A stretch of DNA of 64,000 bases from Austropuccinia psidii (GCA_023105745.1 JALGQZ010000008.1:25061866-25125865), one strand, 5' to 3'. Positions 12,551 through 26,100 are shown, numbered from the stretch's first letter. Notes: generated by a model not told the origin, from the sequence alone. Numbers and translations are program-made.

Positions 12551-15500
12551 ACAAGTCAGAAACCTCCAAAAACCAAAATTATTCAGTTTTTTTGAAGAAG
12601 ACCAGTGAAACAAGCTAGCTTCTCAATCAATATTTTTGTTTCAATGTTATGGTATGGTAGATTCATCAATCCAGTGTTAAAATTGAATTTTAACTTGAAT
12701 ACCAACAATTTTTGCCTCCAAGTAGGTGATATGAATGAAAAATTTCCATTCAAATTTTTTTTCAAACAAAAATATTACTCTTCTGTACACTAATTTATAT
12801 AAAAAGTAAAATTAAATAGAAAATCTCAAAATGGAGCTGAATATATCCAAATAAATTAACATAATTATCTCCCAAGATAATCTAGTTCTTTATTTATTTT
12901 CTTTAAAAATTCTCATAAACATGAAGAATCCAAATGAAAAATATCAATAAAATATAAAACAAATCTTTTTCATTTGTATTTATTAAAAACATGTTATGAT
13001 TCAAAAAAACACTGATTTTCTTCATGAACATTTTCCAGACTGATTTCACTGATAAAAAAGTGAAAAGTGATGAAAAAAATCAGCAAACTAACTCATTAGG
13101 CTGGTTTTTTGAGCAAACTCATAGAATTTCAGAATTACTATTACCTTTTTTATACAATGAGAAATTCAAAAAACTAAAAATAAATAATCAATCAGAAGAT
13201 TGAATTGAAAATGATTGTAGGGTTTCTCTTTTTTCATAAAAAGGTTCTTTATACTTTGGTTTATAAAAAAATAATTTAAAACAAGAAGCAGCTATCATAA
13301 AAGAAAAATTGAAATTAATTCATTCCGTTTTCTTTGCAAATAATTGAGCTTTAAAAAGAAACTTATTTCTAGAAAAAAATAGCTTTAAAAGTGTAAATTT
13401 ACGCACAAAAACCGTCAGAATAAATTAAAAATGAGACTAGTTTCTCTTTTTAGAAAAAAGTAACTATAACTAACCTCATAATTTCAACTTTACTAAGCTT
13501 TAAAAATCAAATAATTAAAAAAACATCAATCAAAAAATTCCTTTATAAGAAAAGAAAATTTAAGAACAATTCTTTTAAACTGTTTTCGAAAAAAGTAATT
13601 TAAAGGAAAAAATAAGAAGCAATCAAAAATATACAAAAAGCAATTCAGTACATTCTTTATGTTTTAAAAAACTCAAATGATCCCAAATTCGGAGTAACCT
13701 GGTTTAGATAACTTGAAAAGCCAAAAATTTAAAAATTTATCGATTAAAAAATTCAATTCGAATCCTGAATAAATGTTCTTCCCAGAAAAAATTAATCAAC
13801 CACAAACAATATCTCGTTCTTTTATCCATTCATCTCGATTTAAGTAAAGACTTTACAGAAAAAAGCCAATAAACAAACATCAATTTATTTAAATTTTGTG
13901 AATATTTTATTTTTGAATTAGCATTGAAAAAATCAAAATGACGAAGAAAAAGAAAAAGATGATGTTCATAAGAATATTTTTATTTTTCAATCAAGTTTAA
14001 GAGAAAAAAGAAAGATAAAAAACAACAAATAATGGAAGGAATTTTAAAAATCGACCTTCTTTCCTAATAACTGAAACCCCCCATCAGAAAGTAGTTTTTG
14101 AAAAAGGGTTAATTTTATTTTAAAAATGACTTTGAAATTAAAAGTGAAAGGAATTTTAAAAATAAGTGAGCTATAAAGACAAAATCTATTAATTTATACT
14201 TCATTTTCAAAAAAATGAATGAATTTTTTAATGGAAAAATTGCTCTTCTCCAAACTCATTTTATTTATATCCTAGTCAAAAAAGGTTTATTGATAAGTCA
14301 AATTTCTACGTCTTATTTTATAAATTAAGATGAAGAGAGACTAAATAATACAATTACAGCCCAATATTATACCGATCCACAGCTATTTGTTTTATATTCT
14401 TACAAATAATCTGTAGTGGTGCATTTTGAGGTCCTTCAGTTATCATCTCGAAATCTGATAGATCTTAATCAAAAGAAATTTTTAGCTATTGATATCCATT
14501 TTGTGCAACAAAACCAGGTGATATTAAGACTTTCATGAGTCAATTAATGTAAGTTCAAATCTCTTTTTGATCTTTCATTTGAAACGATGCATGTTTAAAA
14601 CCTGATCAATGGCCCTAAAAAATTTCGACTGCCTGTCTGATGAAAACACACAATTGAAAGCAAATCTGAAATATGGAAAAGCAGCGAGGAATTGTTTGGA
14701 AGTTTTGTAAATACTCATATATTGTTCAATTCTTGAGTCATGCAATTACCCTGGAAAACTGAAATTTAGAGCTAAAAAGCGTTTTTTCAAGTCAAAAGCA
14801 ATTTGTATAAAAGTTGAGCAACTTGATTAAAAAAATAACTCTACCATGGGTATATATAAATGAATTAAAAAAAAATAATTAAAAAACTGATACTATGGTC
14901 CAGATCAAAATAAGCCTCAAAATATTTTGCTTGATTCTAAGCAATAGAATAAAGCTTGTATCAATGAAGTAAAGGTAACCTGTAAAAACTTCAGCTCACA
15001 TCACATGAGTTGAGATTTTTTTATTAATGAGGATGAGAAAATCTGACAATATTTGATTTCTTTTTTGAAATTTCTTTAATAATTCAATGTGTATAAAATA
15101 TTACTTCAACCTGACAGATGCCAAATGTTTTACCGATCCTCTCAGTTCAGTTTCCATTTTTATCAATACCTAATATCAAAAGGGAAACCTCCAATTGTAT
15201 AGAAATATCATTTTATTTAATATTCTCTTCATTTTTCAATAACTCATTATTTCTTATAATCTTAAGTAAATACTAAAAGCTTGAATATAAATTTTGACAT
15301 AATTTCTAGAGCTTAAAAGTGATAAGTTTTTCAAATCACTTCTTTTCTGAATATATGAGGTTTTATGAACCTAATAATTATTTAAATATTTCTTTGATAC
15401 AACCAATCAATTATAAAGGTGTCATCCTCAGGCTCTTGATTATTATTGAATTTTATGCAATGTCCATATTGGGATGAAAGCAAATAGAATGAAAATTGAC

Positions 15501-16004
15501 ATAATTCTAAGCTCTGGGCCATGGTAAAATATGAAAGTGGGGTGGCTGAAGAAGGTGTTCAGCTAAATTGAGCTGCTTTTAAGCATAGAAAGATGATGTG
15601 TTTTGGCTAAAAAATGCTATTTGGTAGTAAAAAAGAATTGGGTTTCAAAAAACCATGGCATTTGAGGTGTTTTACTTCTAAAATACCCAAAATTAGATGT
15701 GGTATTTGATAAGAAAAAAAGACGAGGGTTTTGGTGGTGGTGGTATTTGTCAGGTACAAGTGAGGCTCATATATAATTTAAGGTAAAAACTCTTTCTATT
15801 AAAGTCTTATTCTGTAAAGAGAAAAAGTGATTTAATATCAAAAAAACCATGTGATAATATTTTTTTTGTAAATCTTTATACCTCATTTTTCCATTTAAAC
15901 AACTCCTCTCTTGTTTATAAGATATTTTTAATGACCTAATAATAGACAATATGGTTTATAAAATTGAGCTGAACCAGCTAAAAATTCCTAATCTAATGAA
16001 TTCT
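12551..16004. other. AT-rich DNA without recognisable genes
   Basis: Very AT-rich with frequent poly-A and poly-T runs. Open frames are all about 60-75 codons and overlap on both strands (12583-12793, 15767-15949), as expected by chance. No conserved protein motif was seen. Probably strongly decayed repeat DNA. Confidence 0.6.
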
Positions 16005-16009
16005 ATAAT

Positions 16010-18002
16010 TGTAAGGTTTAACTATGAAACAATAAGTGAAAATTATTAATATTTTACTTATTTTACTCTGAATGTCCTTATGAAATTTAGATAATGAGAT
16101 AAAAGATAATTATTATAATTATGGCATAAAATACTTATATTATTAAGTGAATATAATAATATAAATTATATATTAAAAATATTAATATAATAAAATGAAT
16201 ATATTAATATATTTTTGGCACTTTACAATTGTTACAAACAAATAATAAAGGCATGAAAAATTGTTTTTTAATAATAAAAAACAATTATAACAATCATATT
16301 ACTAATATTAAAGTTATGAATTAATATAAATACTATTTATATTAATTTAAGAATTATTGAAAAAATACTAATAGAGAGAAATTATTATGAAAAGAGAAAA
16401 TAACCCACTTTTAACACTTAATATAATAATTTTGAATAATTTTATGCCAAAAAACATAAATACAACTTATTTAAATTGTATTTACAATAAAAATTAAAAG
16501 AAATTACAAATATCCTTGTTGATATGTGGAATTAGAGATTTTTAGAGAAATTTAACAAAAAACAATTAAAAATTGATTTAATAACGTCAAAATTGATGAT
16601 TATAATAAAGATGAACTTGATTCTTTGAATATATAATAGTTTTATATAAAAAGAAGAAATCTTTTACCTTTGGTTTCAATAATTTAATGTTTTTGTTGCA
16701 TCTGAGGGGGAAATAAAGTAAAAAGAGCTCTATTTATAGTAAAATCTTCCCTCCTAGAGTCCAACAGGCTTCCAATAGACATGTACTTGTGGTATCCACT
16801 GGAATTGATAAGTATTTTAAGGTTTAGTGATGATTACATTATTATTAAACCATCTTATCTCATTATTACCCCATTATTTAGAGTTATCACTATAACTCTA
16901 AGTTTGATGACATCATAGGCTTGGTAGAAGCCTAAACGTTGTGGATTTTATTAGTATTGATTATAATACAATGGTAATCACCAGTCTTATCACTTATATA
17001 ACTGTCAAACTTAAAATAAGATTACAGTGAGTGATCATAAATGATCAATTTTAAGCTTAAGCTTTGATAATAAATGATCAATTTTAAGCTTAAGCTTTGA
17101 TCATTAATAACTTTTGAGTTATACACACAACAGCCAATAACAGAGTTGATTCTGATAGTTTAACCTGTCATAATTAAAATTCCAAGAGAATTTCATTAAA
17201 TCATTAAAACTCTATTTTTGATGATTTTTCTTGTAAGTCATCTTTTCTGTCAAAATTCACTATTTTAAACTTCAAACCATGATTTCAAGGGGTTTTAACT
17301 TGAATATAAAGATGAAAAATACAAAATTCTTCATGTATGAGCTAGTAGAACCTGAATATACACTTCATTTTTAGTTTTGACCACTTTCACAACAAAGTGG
17401 TCAACAGCTATAGCAATTTTATTCAATAAACCCTTATAAGTTATAACCTTGTTTATAACTTTCCAAAGAAAATTTATATCTGTATTCCTAAAGTAATTAT
17501 GTGGTAACTTTATTTTTGGCCTAACTCTCTATCATGTGTGTTTTAAGAGATATGAGCTAAAAACCATGAATATATGCACTGATCATAAAAGTGCATATAT
17601 TCAGGTTATTTCCTTAAATATGGACTTTACAAATATGACATCAAAATGTTATATGTGTAGTTTTTCATGGGGAATCCAATGGTACAACTTATTTCACATG
17701 TGGTTGCATTTCTTTCTGAGATAAATAAGAATTTATGTCTTTTTTATGGTATTCTTACTTATTATTCATTAATTATTGACCTTACAGATATGCCATCAAA
17801 ATGATATATGTGTATTTTATCATGAGGAATCTAATGGTGTAATTTATTTCACATGTTTGCTCATTAGATTCTGAGGTAATTCAGAATTTATGCCTATTTA
17901 TGGCAATTTCACTTATTTTAAGATAATTATTTCAAAAGAATCATTATTGTTAAGTTTTCCTGTAACCTTTTTGGAGATGTGGTCATATCTCAAAGGCTCG
18001 CA
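16010..18002 (-). repeat. Solo LTR, family A, minus orientation, with 5-bp target duplication
   Basis: Read on the plus strand it starts TGTAAGGTTTAACTATGAAA and ends AAGGCTCGCA. On the minus strand it has the family A order, beginning TGCGAGCCTTTGAGATATGA. ATAAT flanks it on both sides (16005-16009 and 18003-18007). No internal region is left, so it is the product of LTR-LTR recombination. It contains a dyad at 16259-16286: 12-bp arms AATTGTTTTTTA/TAAAAAACAATT around 4 nt. It ends less than 1 kb upstream of the host gene at 18893. Confidence 0.9.
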
Positions 18003-18007
18003 ATAAT

Positions 18008-18690
18008 TTATTCATTCTTTTCACATTACTCAGCTATACAAAAGATATACTAAGAATCCAATCTAGAATTTATAAAAACATCATACACAAAGTGTTGCAT
18101 CTTCATGAAAACAAAGACATTCTTTTATGATAACTGTTTGATGCTGTGTTAATGAAAGTCCAAAAGTAATTTTCTTCTAAAAGAGAGATTTCATTTTGAA
18201 TATTGCCTTCATAAAGAATGAATAAATATCATTTTCAGAGCAAAGTATTTTTGATGACTCCAATTCCAGGTCTATCCTGATTTTTATTTGTGAAGCTACT
18301 TATCCAAGAATTTTGTATAACTCTCAATATTTTGTATTTGATTGGTAACTTATATTATTCCTGTATAATGAACTGTTGGTCAAGTAAATGAAAAATTCCC
18401 TTTCTGAAGAACAAAATAAACAATTCATTTGCCATAAATTCCACATTTTTTGGAAAAGTTCATATAAAATCTAAGCACTCATTTTGATTTTTAATTCTAA
18501 ACTTACTACACTAGGTATCTCTGGGGCTAGTTTTTCTTTGCCTGGTTGAGACTCAGCTGTTTTTTGTTTTTTGTCTTGAGATTTGAGGAATCAAGTGAAT
18601 TTGTTGATTGTGTGCATCCTTTGGGTGATTGCTGATTCTTACGAGGAAGTGAACAGCTTGATGTTTTTCTATGGAAAACTTTGCCTTGAA
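18008..18690. other. Intergenic DNA between solo LTR and host gene
   Basis: No open frame of note. Composition changes gradually from AT-rich to balanced towards 18700, marking the edge of the gene island. Confidence 0.5.
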
Positions 18691-18822
18691 AATTCATGAG
18701 CCAAAATTGTCATCCACCTGTGAAATTTCCTCGCCCCCACTTTGACGCATCACAAATTCATACAATAGTCGGGGCTAGGCAGGACCATCGGCAAGCCTGA
18801 CTATGCTACTTCATTGAGTCAT

Positions 18823-18832
18823 CCTCCATAAA
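18823..18832 (+). promoter_or_regulatory. Possible TATA-like element of the ITFG1-like gene
   Basis: CATAAATATC lies 60-70 nt upstream of the ATG at 18893. Position and sequence suit a core promoter, but one AT-rich word is weak evidence. Confidence 0.3.
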
Positions 18833-18892
18833 TATCGCTGCCTGTCTCATCGGATCGGTCGTTCATCTTGTTTGGCTGCAATCCATCACAGA

Positions 18893-21776
18893 ATGCATGC
18901 CTTGCGCCTCAATGCCTTCTTGGCTTCGACGCAGTTAATGTTCCTGTCGGCCTTGATACGTGGATCAGATGGCAAGAAATTCAAGGCAGAGGGCCTCTAC
19001 AATCTTGGGACGCTGGGGCTTGATGATCTTGACGGGATGATCATTGCGTTGGGAGACTCCAATGCCGACCAATAGTCAGCCTGCTCCGATGGCTTTTAGT
19101 TCTTGCTTGATCTTAGACTGACCCGATTGTGTTCCCTCACGTCCCCTCAAACTGCAGCCAAGATATCTTCACTCTCGGAAGCGATCAACATTCAGTGAAC
19201 CTCTATCTTTGGGATCGTGGTAGGCTGTTGCTTTGACGAATCCATAGATCTTGAATCCTTCAAAAGTTTATTTGGCGCCCGTTTCAGGTCTTGACGCATT
19301 TGCTGGCGTTGCCAACAACCCCGTCATTCCTCGAACCATAGCGGGATTTTCAATCACAAACGTAATCGCCACAGATATTAACCATGACGGGGTAAGTGAG
19401 TCTTAATCTTGTTGTTGAATGCAAAACATTTCACTCAATTTTTCATGGTTCTAGAGGTTGGATCTTCTCGTCATGGGCTCTAAAGAATTTAACGGGGGTA
19501 CCAGTGACATCTTGCTAATGGAAGTGTGGTTGGGTCAAGATGGAATATCATTTTGTAAGCTCAAATTTATCCGATATCTGAGCATCATATCATGACGAGC
19601 TCACAAAACCTTTCAGCCTCCGGAATCCCGATCCCATCTTCTCTTTCCCCTCACCCCCTTGTTTTTGATTCTGGGGGGCTCATGTCACCCGACTTACTTG
19701 GACTTCCCTCCAGCTTACCATCTGCCTTCAAGATTTGGCGAAATGTGGCTTCTTCGAATCAGTCAGCTCCATTTACCATGTAAGTCTTGACTGGTTTCTC
19801 AGTGAAGTGATTGCTAACTTGTTTTTGCTTACCATAGCGCAGATGTTCCGTTTGATAACCAGGTTCAATGTAATCTGCCCAATCCTCACAGTAGTGCCTT
19901 CATCGATTTGGATGGTGACTGTCTTGCAGGTCGATCATTTCATTATCTCTCGAATCAATCTGTCTGCCTCTTCAGCTTCTGATTGGATGATCATGGGCGT
20001 CTGCAGATATTTTTTTGACTTGTGAGGCACCAGACGGCCAGCAAACCTACCAGATTTGGATAAACAATAAGTATCAAGGCTACTCTCTCGCAAGAAGTGA
20101 TTCATTACCTCTGGGTACTAAGCAAATCTCGTTCGCTGATATTGGTTAGTTTTCTTAGTTCACTTTTCGCCTTTTCTTTGCATCTAGGCATCGGCTAAGT
20201 TATCTGGGTAAAATTAGATCGAGATGGTACTATTGATATGGCCTTTGCTGCTTGTCCCTCAAAAAATGATTGCAAGATCCATGTCGCTTACAATCAACAA
20301 ATCCCTCTCTGCACCAATACGGGTCGGTTTCGCTCAGGCTGCCGAGACTCACAGAACCTGTGTTCAGCTGACCCAAATTTTCATTTTTCATTTGATAGCT
20401 CCCAATCAGTGAGTGATTCCTCTGGTACAAATCCCTAATCATTGCCATTTCATCATACTGACTTTGGCTTTTTCTAGAGCTTCACCTCTTTGCCAATTAT
20501 TGATATTTTTCCTGGCTTCAATTTGATCACCGAACTTTCTCCTATGGACTTTAGTGGACCCAGTCCAATTAGTATTCAGACAGGTGATTATAACTTGGAT
20601 GGTTACCCTGACTTACTCATCTTGGTTGAGCCTCAAGGATCAGCAACAGCTTCTCGTGGTGTTCCGCAACTTCTTGAAAGTATACCGTGCTCCGCCCATG
20701 TCTGCACAGCTGCCCAAACGTATGATCACAGACGCGCGTTCAAACCGTTGACATACGGAGTTGAAGCGTTAACTTCAATATCGGACGCCAAAGGGGTATT
20801 TTTCATGGATATCGATGAGGATGGAAGCTTGGATGTTGTTGTTCAGAGAGCTCATAAAAAGGAAGGAAGCTCTCGCGCAATATCTTTTATCAAGAACAAC
20901 TTTTATAGCGATGCATTTTTTCTGAAAGCTATTATGCTTAATGGGGCTTGCTCGTCAAGGTGCTCTGGTAAATATGGTCAAGATGAATATAGAGTGTGTT
21001 GTTTCCCTTCCCTACGTCGGTTTCCTATTCCCACTTCCAAATTCTCATAGTTTTTTCTTTTTTGCAAAGCCCTATGGTGTCAATTATGCAGGTGCCTCTT
21101 ACAAATTTACCATTCAGGATGCTTTTGGCCAAAGACGTGCCACAGCTGGTAAGCGTCGTGGAAATATCAGAAATCCTTTTCTTTTTCGTCAATTTCAATG
21201 GCGCAGCAACTAATTTAACCTACATGCATTTGACTAGTTGGCCAGATCCCTTTTAGCACATATGCATCTCCTACAACACCATATTGCTTTTTCGGGTTAG
21301 GAAGGACGAACAACTATGTTGAGAATATGTTTGTTGGAAGCACGCGCCACCAACGAAAGCACTTCATTAACATTGAGGGTCTGCTGCCGAACTCGCAACT
21401 AGTAATTATTCCATATCAAGCACCTGACTCTACCTCACCATCAAGCTGGAAGAGGGAATTATATCTCCATCCTGGCGATTGGATTCCTTGGGTCACATTC
21501 ACTTTAGCAATTGCAACGCTAGTGCTTGCCATTATCGTGGGGGTCTTGCATATTAATGAAAAGGTTTCAGCCGTTTTTCTTTTGGGCAGGTTCTTTGTTG
21601 AACATTTTGCTAATCTAAAATATTTTCTTTTAAGCGTGAAGACGAGCGAGAGCGGCGTCGGAAGGCTCATACCATTAAGTAAGCTGCTTTTTTAATGACA
21701 TAAAACATTCTTCGAGGTTTGCTAATGGCTCCAACATTTTTTGCTTGCTGTATGGTACAGTTTTGATGCTTTATAA
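18893..21776 (+). CDS. ITFG1: T-cell immunomodulatory protein (TIP/ITFG1/LINKIN) homologue, 13 exons, 670 aa
   Basis: A type I membrane protein with an extracellular FG-GAP beta-propeller. In animals the family (ITFG1, LNKN-1) acts in cell adhesion and binds RUVBL1/2; the fungal role is unknown. Exons read by eye: 18893-19074, 19158-19219, 19288-19391, 19455-19554, 19617-19779, 19838-19929, 20007-20144, 20218-20408, 20478-20993, 21070-21148, 21238-21563, 21635-21678, 21761-21776. All introns are GT-AG and the total is exactly 671 codons. A signal peptide covers residues 1 to about 25. Calcium-loop FG-GAP motifs include TDINHDG, IDLDGDCLADIF, DRDGTIDM, GDYNLDGYPDL (380-389) and MDIDEDGSLDV (454-464). 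A transmembrane helix lies near 625-646, with a basic tail ending HTINFDAL. The last intron (21679-21760) is supported because it restores the family's FDA-hydrophobic terminus; without it a stop falls at 21680. Donor 9 (AGA/GTGTGT) is the least certain. The exons look intact and are GC-richer than the flanks. Confidence 0.93.
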
Positions 21777-22380
21777 TGGATTTCCAAAACTTTGGGTGGT
21801 GCTTTAGTAGGTCATGTTCAAGCCTCAGTCGTTTGCACTGTTTCTGATTTAGTATGATATTCACACAAAATCAATACATATTTTCCATTCCCAAAACAAG
21901 TTTATCTCATTTTAGGCAAATGGGTTTGAGTAAACCAAATTTTGACGATAGATTGGGGGAAACCTTTTTGGGATGCTTTGTTGGTTTTCATATACACAGA
22001 CAACAATCATACTAACGAGATTCTTTGTAACTGAAGCATGTTTTCAGAGAAAAGGTAAACTGTTATACAAACAAAAGCCTGACTCTACGCACTTACAGCT
22101 CCACTTTTTGCTTTAGACAATGTTTAATTAATTGTATCCAAACGTAATATCGTTTTTGAAGGTTGTGAAAACTACTGGAGTACAAAAAATCTTTGCAGGA
22201 AAACGCCTTGTAAGAATAAAATCATGCATATTTTACATAACATTCCAGCTTACTTTGACCGGTGACACTGAGAAAGTTGAAACACTCAATAAGATGTGCC
22301 ACAAACTGGGTTTTCGCATTCTCAATTTTGCCTCTTTAATAACAATTGTTGTTTTTGTGAATCAAAGTTCTGTTTTTAGA
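21777..22380. other. 3' flank of the ITFG1-like gene
   Basis: Presumably holds the 3' UTR and intergenic DNA. Open frames on both strands (21667-21864 minus, 22132-22389 plus) lack any recognisable feature and are probably chance. Confidence 0.5.
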
Positions 22381-22385
22381 TTGTT

Positions 22386-23140
22386 TTGAAAGTAGCAGAA
22401 CATTTTAGTAGACTCAGCAGCCTTCATCACCGAGAGCCAGAACAGTTTCGGATTCGGTAAGATTTATTTTCCAGTATTGACAAGTACAAACAATGTTTTT
22501 TTTTCAGGTGGTTGGCAACAAATACTGCCACCCTCAAGTTCTCGGCAATATATAATTCCTTTGCCAAGAACCCACCTACAGGCTTTTGTCCCTCTGATTG
22601 GATAAAGATGGTAAAAGAGCCTTATCAGGGCGAACAAAAGTTCTCCTTTCAAGCTGGACCTTGCTTGGGGCTGCCTCGCTTCTCACCGAATTGGGCATAA
22701 GAGGGCATGAAAGCAAAAGAAGCTTCAATTTCAAAAATAGATGCAACTGATACAGAAACCAGCTCTGATTCAAAAAAGAAAATAGAAAGAGAAAGTTCTT
22801 CTGATGCTGATACTCAAAGGTCATTTGAGAAAAATCCAATTAGCATGAAGAAGTCAAAGCATTTGGAATTTCAGCTGCAGGGTCTACTAGAAAAAATATG
22901 GAAGAACAAGCTTTAAATATAACTGAAAGAAAACTTGAAGCAATAGAAAGTAATGCGAAAGCTAGTCATGAGCTTTCAGAGCTAGAGTGAAGACATTTGT
23001 GCCAGGATGAAAGGGAAATTTTGAGCCAAAACCCAGATGCCAAGGCTGATGAAGAAAGTAAAGTTAATTCAAAATTGATGAAAAAAGAAATTCAAAAAAT
23101 AATAATACAAAGCTTTAGGCCAACTATTGAGCATATTGTA
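22386..23140 (+). pseudogene. Remnant of a NAM-associated/trihelix-like protein gene
   Basis: An open stretch runs to a splice donor at 22457 (TTCG/GTAAGA). After a 51-nt intron it continues at 22508 as RWLATNTATLKFSAIYNSFA, followed by PPTGFCPSDW, KMVKEPYQGEQKFSF and LPRFSPNWA. This spacing (R-W, FS..Y, P.TG....D, LYQ, F.F, PKWA-like) resembles the C-terminal domain of plant NAM-associated and trihelix-type proteins, also common in rust genomes and sometimes linked to PIF/Harbinger transposons. After a stop at 22698 the theme resumes with an acidic Ser-rich stretch. In a shifted frame (22870-22990) comes a helical segment, EEQALNITERKLEAIESNAK. No N-terminal DNA-binding part was found. It is a broken fragment; the family assignment is moderate. 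Confidence 0.45.
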
Positions 23141-26100
23141 ATTTTTCAACAAAAAAGCTAATGGATTTACTTATAGTGATTTATCAAACATTATTTATCC
23201 CATCCTGTAGCCAATTATGCATTTGGAAGTTTCTCATGAGTTTGCAATGCTTTTATTCATCTTTTAATTGTGAATGGTTGTAAATCAAGGGGGGAAAAGC
23301 AGTGTATAGACTGCTAAAATCCTTGAAAATAAATAAAACAGATTTACTTTTACTTAACAAATGTAGTGATGAATCTATTGAGAACCCAGGTTTCAATAAT
23401 TAAATATCAGTTGAGAATTTAATCAATACAATGATTAACAAACTTAATTATATCTATATTATTCTCAGGGTATGACTTTCCAGATACAGTGTTACCATGT
23501 AAGAGTACTAAAATAAGATGATCAGGGCCTTCTCCAGTGAGAAAAGGACTAATTATATCCCTTTTGAGTACTGTGAGGGTTTGTAAAGCTCCACAACTAT
23601 CTGCAGAGTGAGTCTTTTCACTGAAGGCTGTTTTATGGTTCTATACCATCATTAACGATGTTTTAGAAACTACAATTATGATTTGGGGACCCCAAATGAT
23701 CATTCTAGATCAGTAAAGGGTTGAATAAACTTCCAAAATGCCATTTCAGCACTGTTATTATGTGTTTATAGCATTTGAATGACCAATAATAGTCATTATG
23801 GCTAGGTTAAAGCTTTCAGCTATCAATATTGCAGGCTGAAAGCCAGTACCAGATGCTACAGGTCAGGTACAGAGATTGGTATTGAAGAAAAAACATCAAA
23901 TTCAGATATCTCAGTCAATTTTGGAAGTGTAAATAATTCAATGATACAGAATTAAATCAATTCATTAGCATTACAATATTGTACAGTTCATGTATGCGCT
24001 TATCCAAAATTTGAGAAGACATAAGGGTTTTCAGATTTTGATGTAGTTGTGTACCTAAGTATGTGGCTTCATGGGCCTACAAGCCTGACATCTTGATGAG
24101 TTTTGATGATATCAGAGCTTTAACAATATAGAATTTTAGGAAATGATGCTATTGACAAGCTTATTCAAGTATGAAAAAGATAAAGTGTAATATTCCATAC
24201 CTGTTCTTCCATTGTTCAAATCCACTTTAATACAATTGAGAAGGTAATGAGAAGAATATAAATAAAAATAGAAATGAAAATAAAAAATCAAAGAAAGTAA
24301 AAAAAATTGACTCATATTAAAATCTAAAAGGGAATTATTTCACTTGAATATAAATAAAAATCTACTTTTAGTCACATATTAGCTCAGCTCGAGAAGCTTA
24401 AAAACTCCACAGATGTTATGGGATAAACAAAAAATAATACTTTACACTATATACTAGATACAAGAATAGTCTTAGGAAGAAAGTTTAAGAGGGTTTAAAA
24501 ATTCAATATGTGTAATGATGTGTCAACTTACACAAATGATACCATTAAAATATCTGTTAAATTGCTTTAAATAGAAAAAAATAATTCCCATATATATTAA
24601 CATGGTTTAAATTACTCAATTCCTACTTGAACCCCTATAGCTAAACATTACAGGTAGAATTTAAAAACTAAACTTTACATATAAAAAGAATAAAAAGAAT
24701 AAAGTTTAACGCATTGTACCCAAATATTCAAATTTAAGTCAAAACATATGATGGGACATGCAAAAGAAAGGGTGCCATACCTGTATGGAATGGCATAATT
24801 GGGAAGTTTATCAAAAGAAAAACTCTCTCAAGGATATTTAGAAAGGAATCAGGCCTACCAGAAATGATGATAAATTTCAGGAATTTGGTGCAATAGACCA
24901 AACATATGGTGTCATATCTATATCAAATGACACTATTTCCAAAATTACCCAACAGAAAAAATATCCCAAGGTACAATTTTTCCAAGTACCTTGCTTTTTG
25001 GAAGGCTCTACAAAGGGCCCAAAAGGTATATATGAAGGGCTTCTCACTGTTTCCCCCATGCTTCTGATTCATAAAACAATCACCATGAGCAAATCGACTA
25101 CGACTGACAGCAAATGTTCCATTCAGAAATAGGCTTGGACTCATTTAATACTGAGCTTAGAACCTTTCTGTGAAGTAGGTTGAACACAGAATGTCAATTT
25201 TTGTTAGTATTCAATGCTATTCCAAGCCATTGGAATATTAAATAAGCTGAAAGGAAATCATTCTTTCTTTTATTGAATTGAATACATATATAGTAACCTA
25301 TCTAAAATTTCTTTCCTGATAATAAAAATTACTATAAAGAAGGACTCTACAGATATCAGTTGAATTTGGAAACTTCTCTTTTTCCTTTTAAGGCAAAAAT
25401 AAGTCAAAGGCAAACTTTACATTGGATAAAGACTTCTTATTCATTGACCTTTTGCTTATTAGTGCCTTAAAATATAAGTTTTTCTTCAACAAATGAGCCA
25501 CAGAATCAAGTTAGGATACTTCAAATTAATAATAATACTGCAGAAATTAAGTTTTTTGAATAATGTTTTACTTCTTATAAGGTCAAATATTTGTAAGCTT
25601 ACAAGAAAGAAGGAAAATTTCTAAATTTATCTTTGATTAAAATTATTTACAGAAAGGAAGATATAAAAAATTTACACATTTCACTCCTCATTGAATATGA
25701 GCCTTTCAATTCAGGTACTATTATTTTATTTCAGTTTTTTCCACTAATGGGTATCAAAAATAAATTTTTCCCATTTTCGTTTGAAGAAATACTATAATTT
25801 CACTTTTTTTCAAGAGAAAGAAAATATTTATTTTTTTGAATAAAAGCTTCATTTTTTTTCGGAAAAAATTGATAAATTTGGAATAAAAGTACAGTAACAG
25901 TAAAAAAATGGGTTATTTGTGAACGTTTGTTGACAATTGTCAACAAATTTACAGTAGAAGCATGTACAAGGTTCATAATTTGACAACGTTTACAACTGTG
26001 AATCATTTTACAGTAGCAAGGAATTACAGGCCTTGCTACTGTAATTTTGAACACAAAAGTAAATAAATTTGAAACAATTAAAAAATACTAAACGCACAAA

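Noticed and set aside
20966..20980. GTAAAT at about 20969 as donor of intron 9
   Set aside because: It would shift the frame of exon 10 (PYGVNYAGASYKF); the GTGTGT donor at 20994 keeps the frame.
21680..21682. TAA as the end of the ITFG1-like protein
   Set aside because: Using GTAAGC at 21679 as a donor and the acceptor at 21760 gives the tail HTINFDAL, matching the family's conserved C-terminus; the earlier stop loses it.
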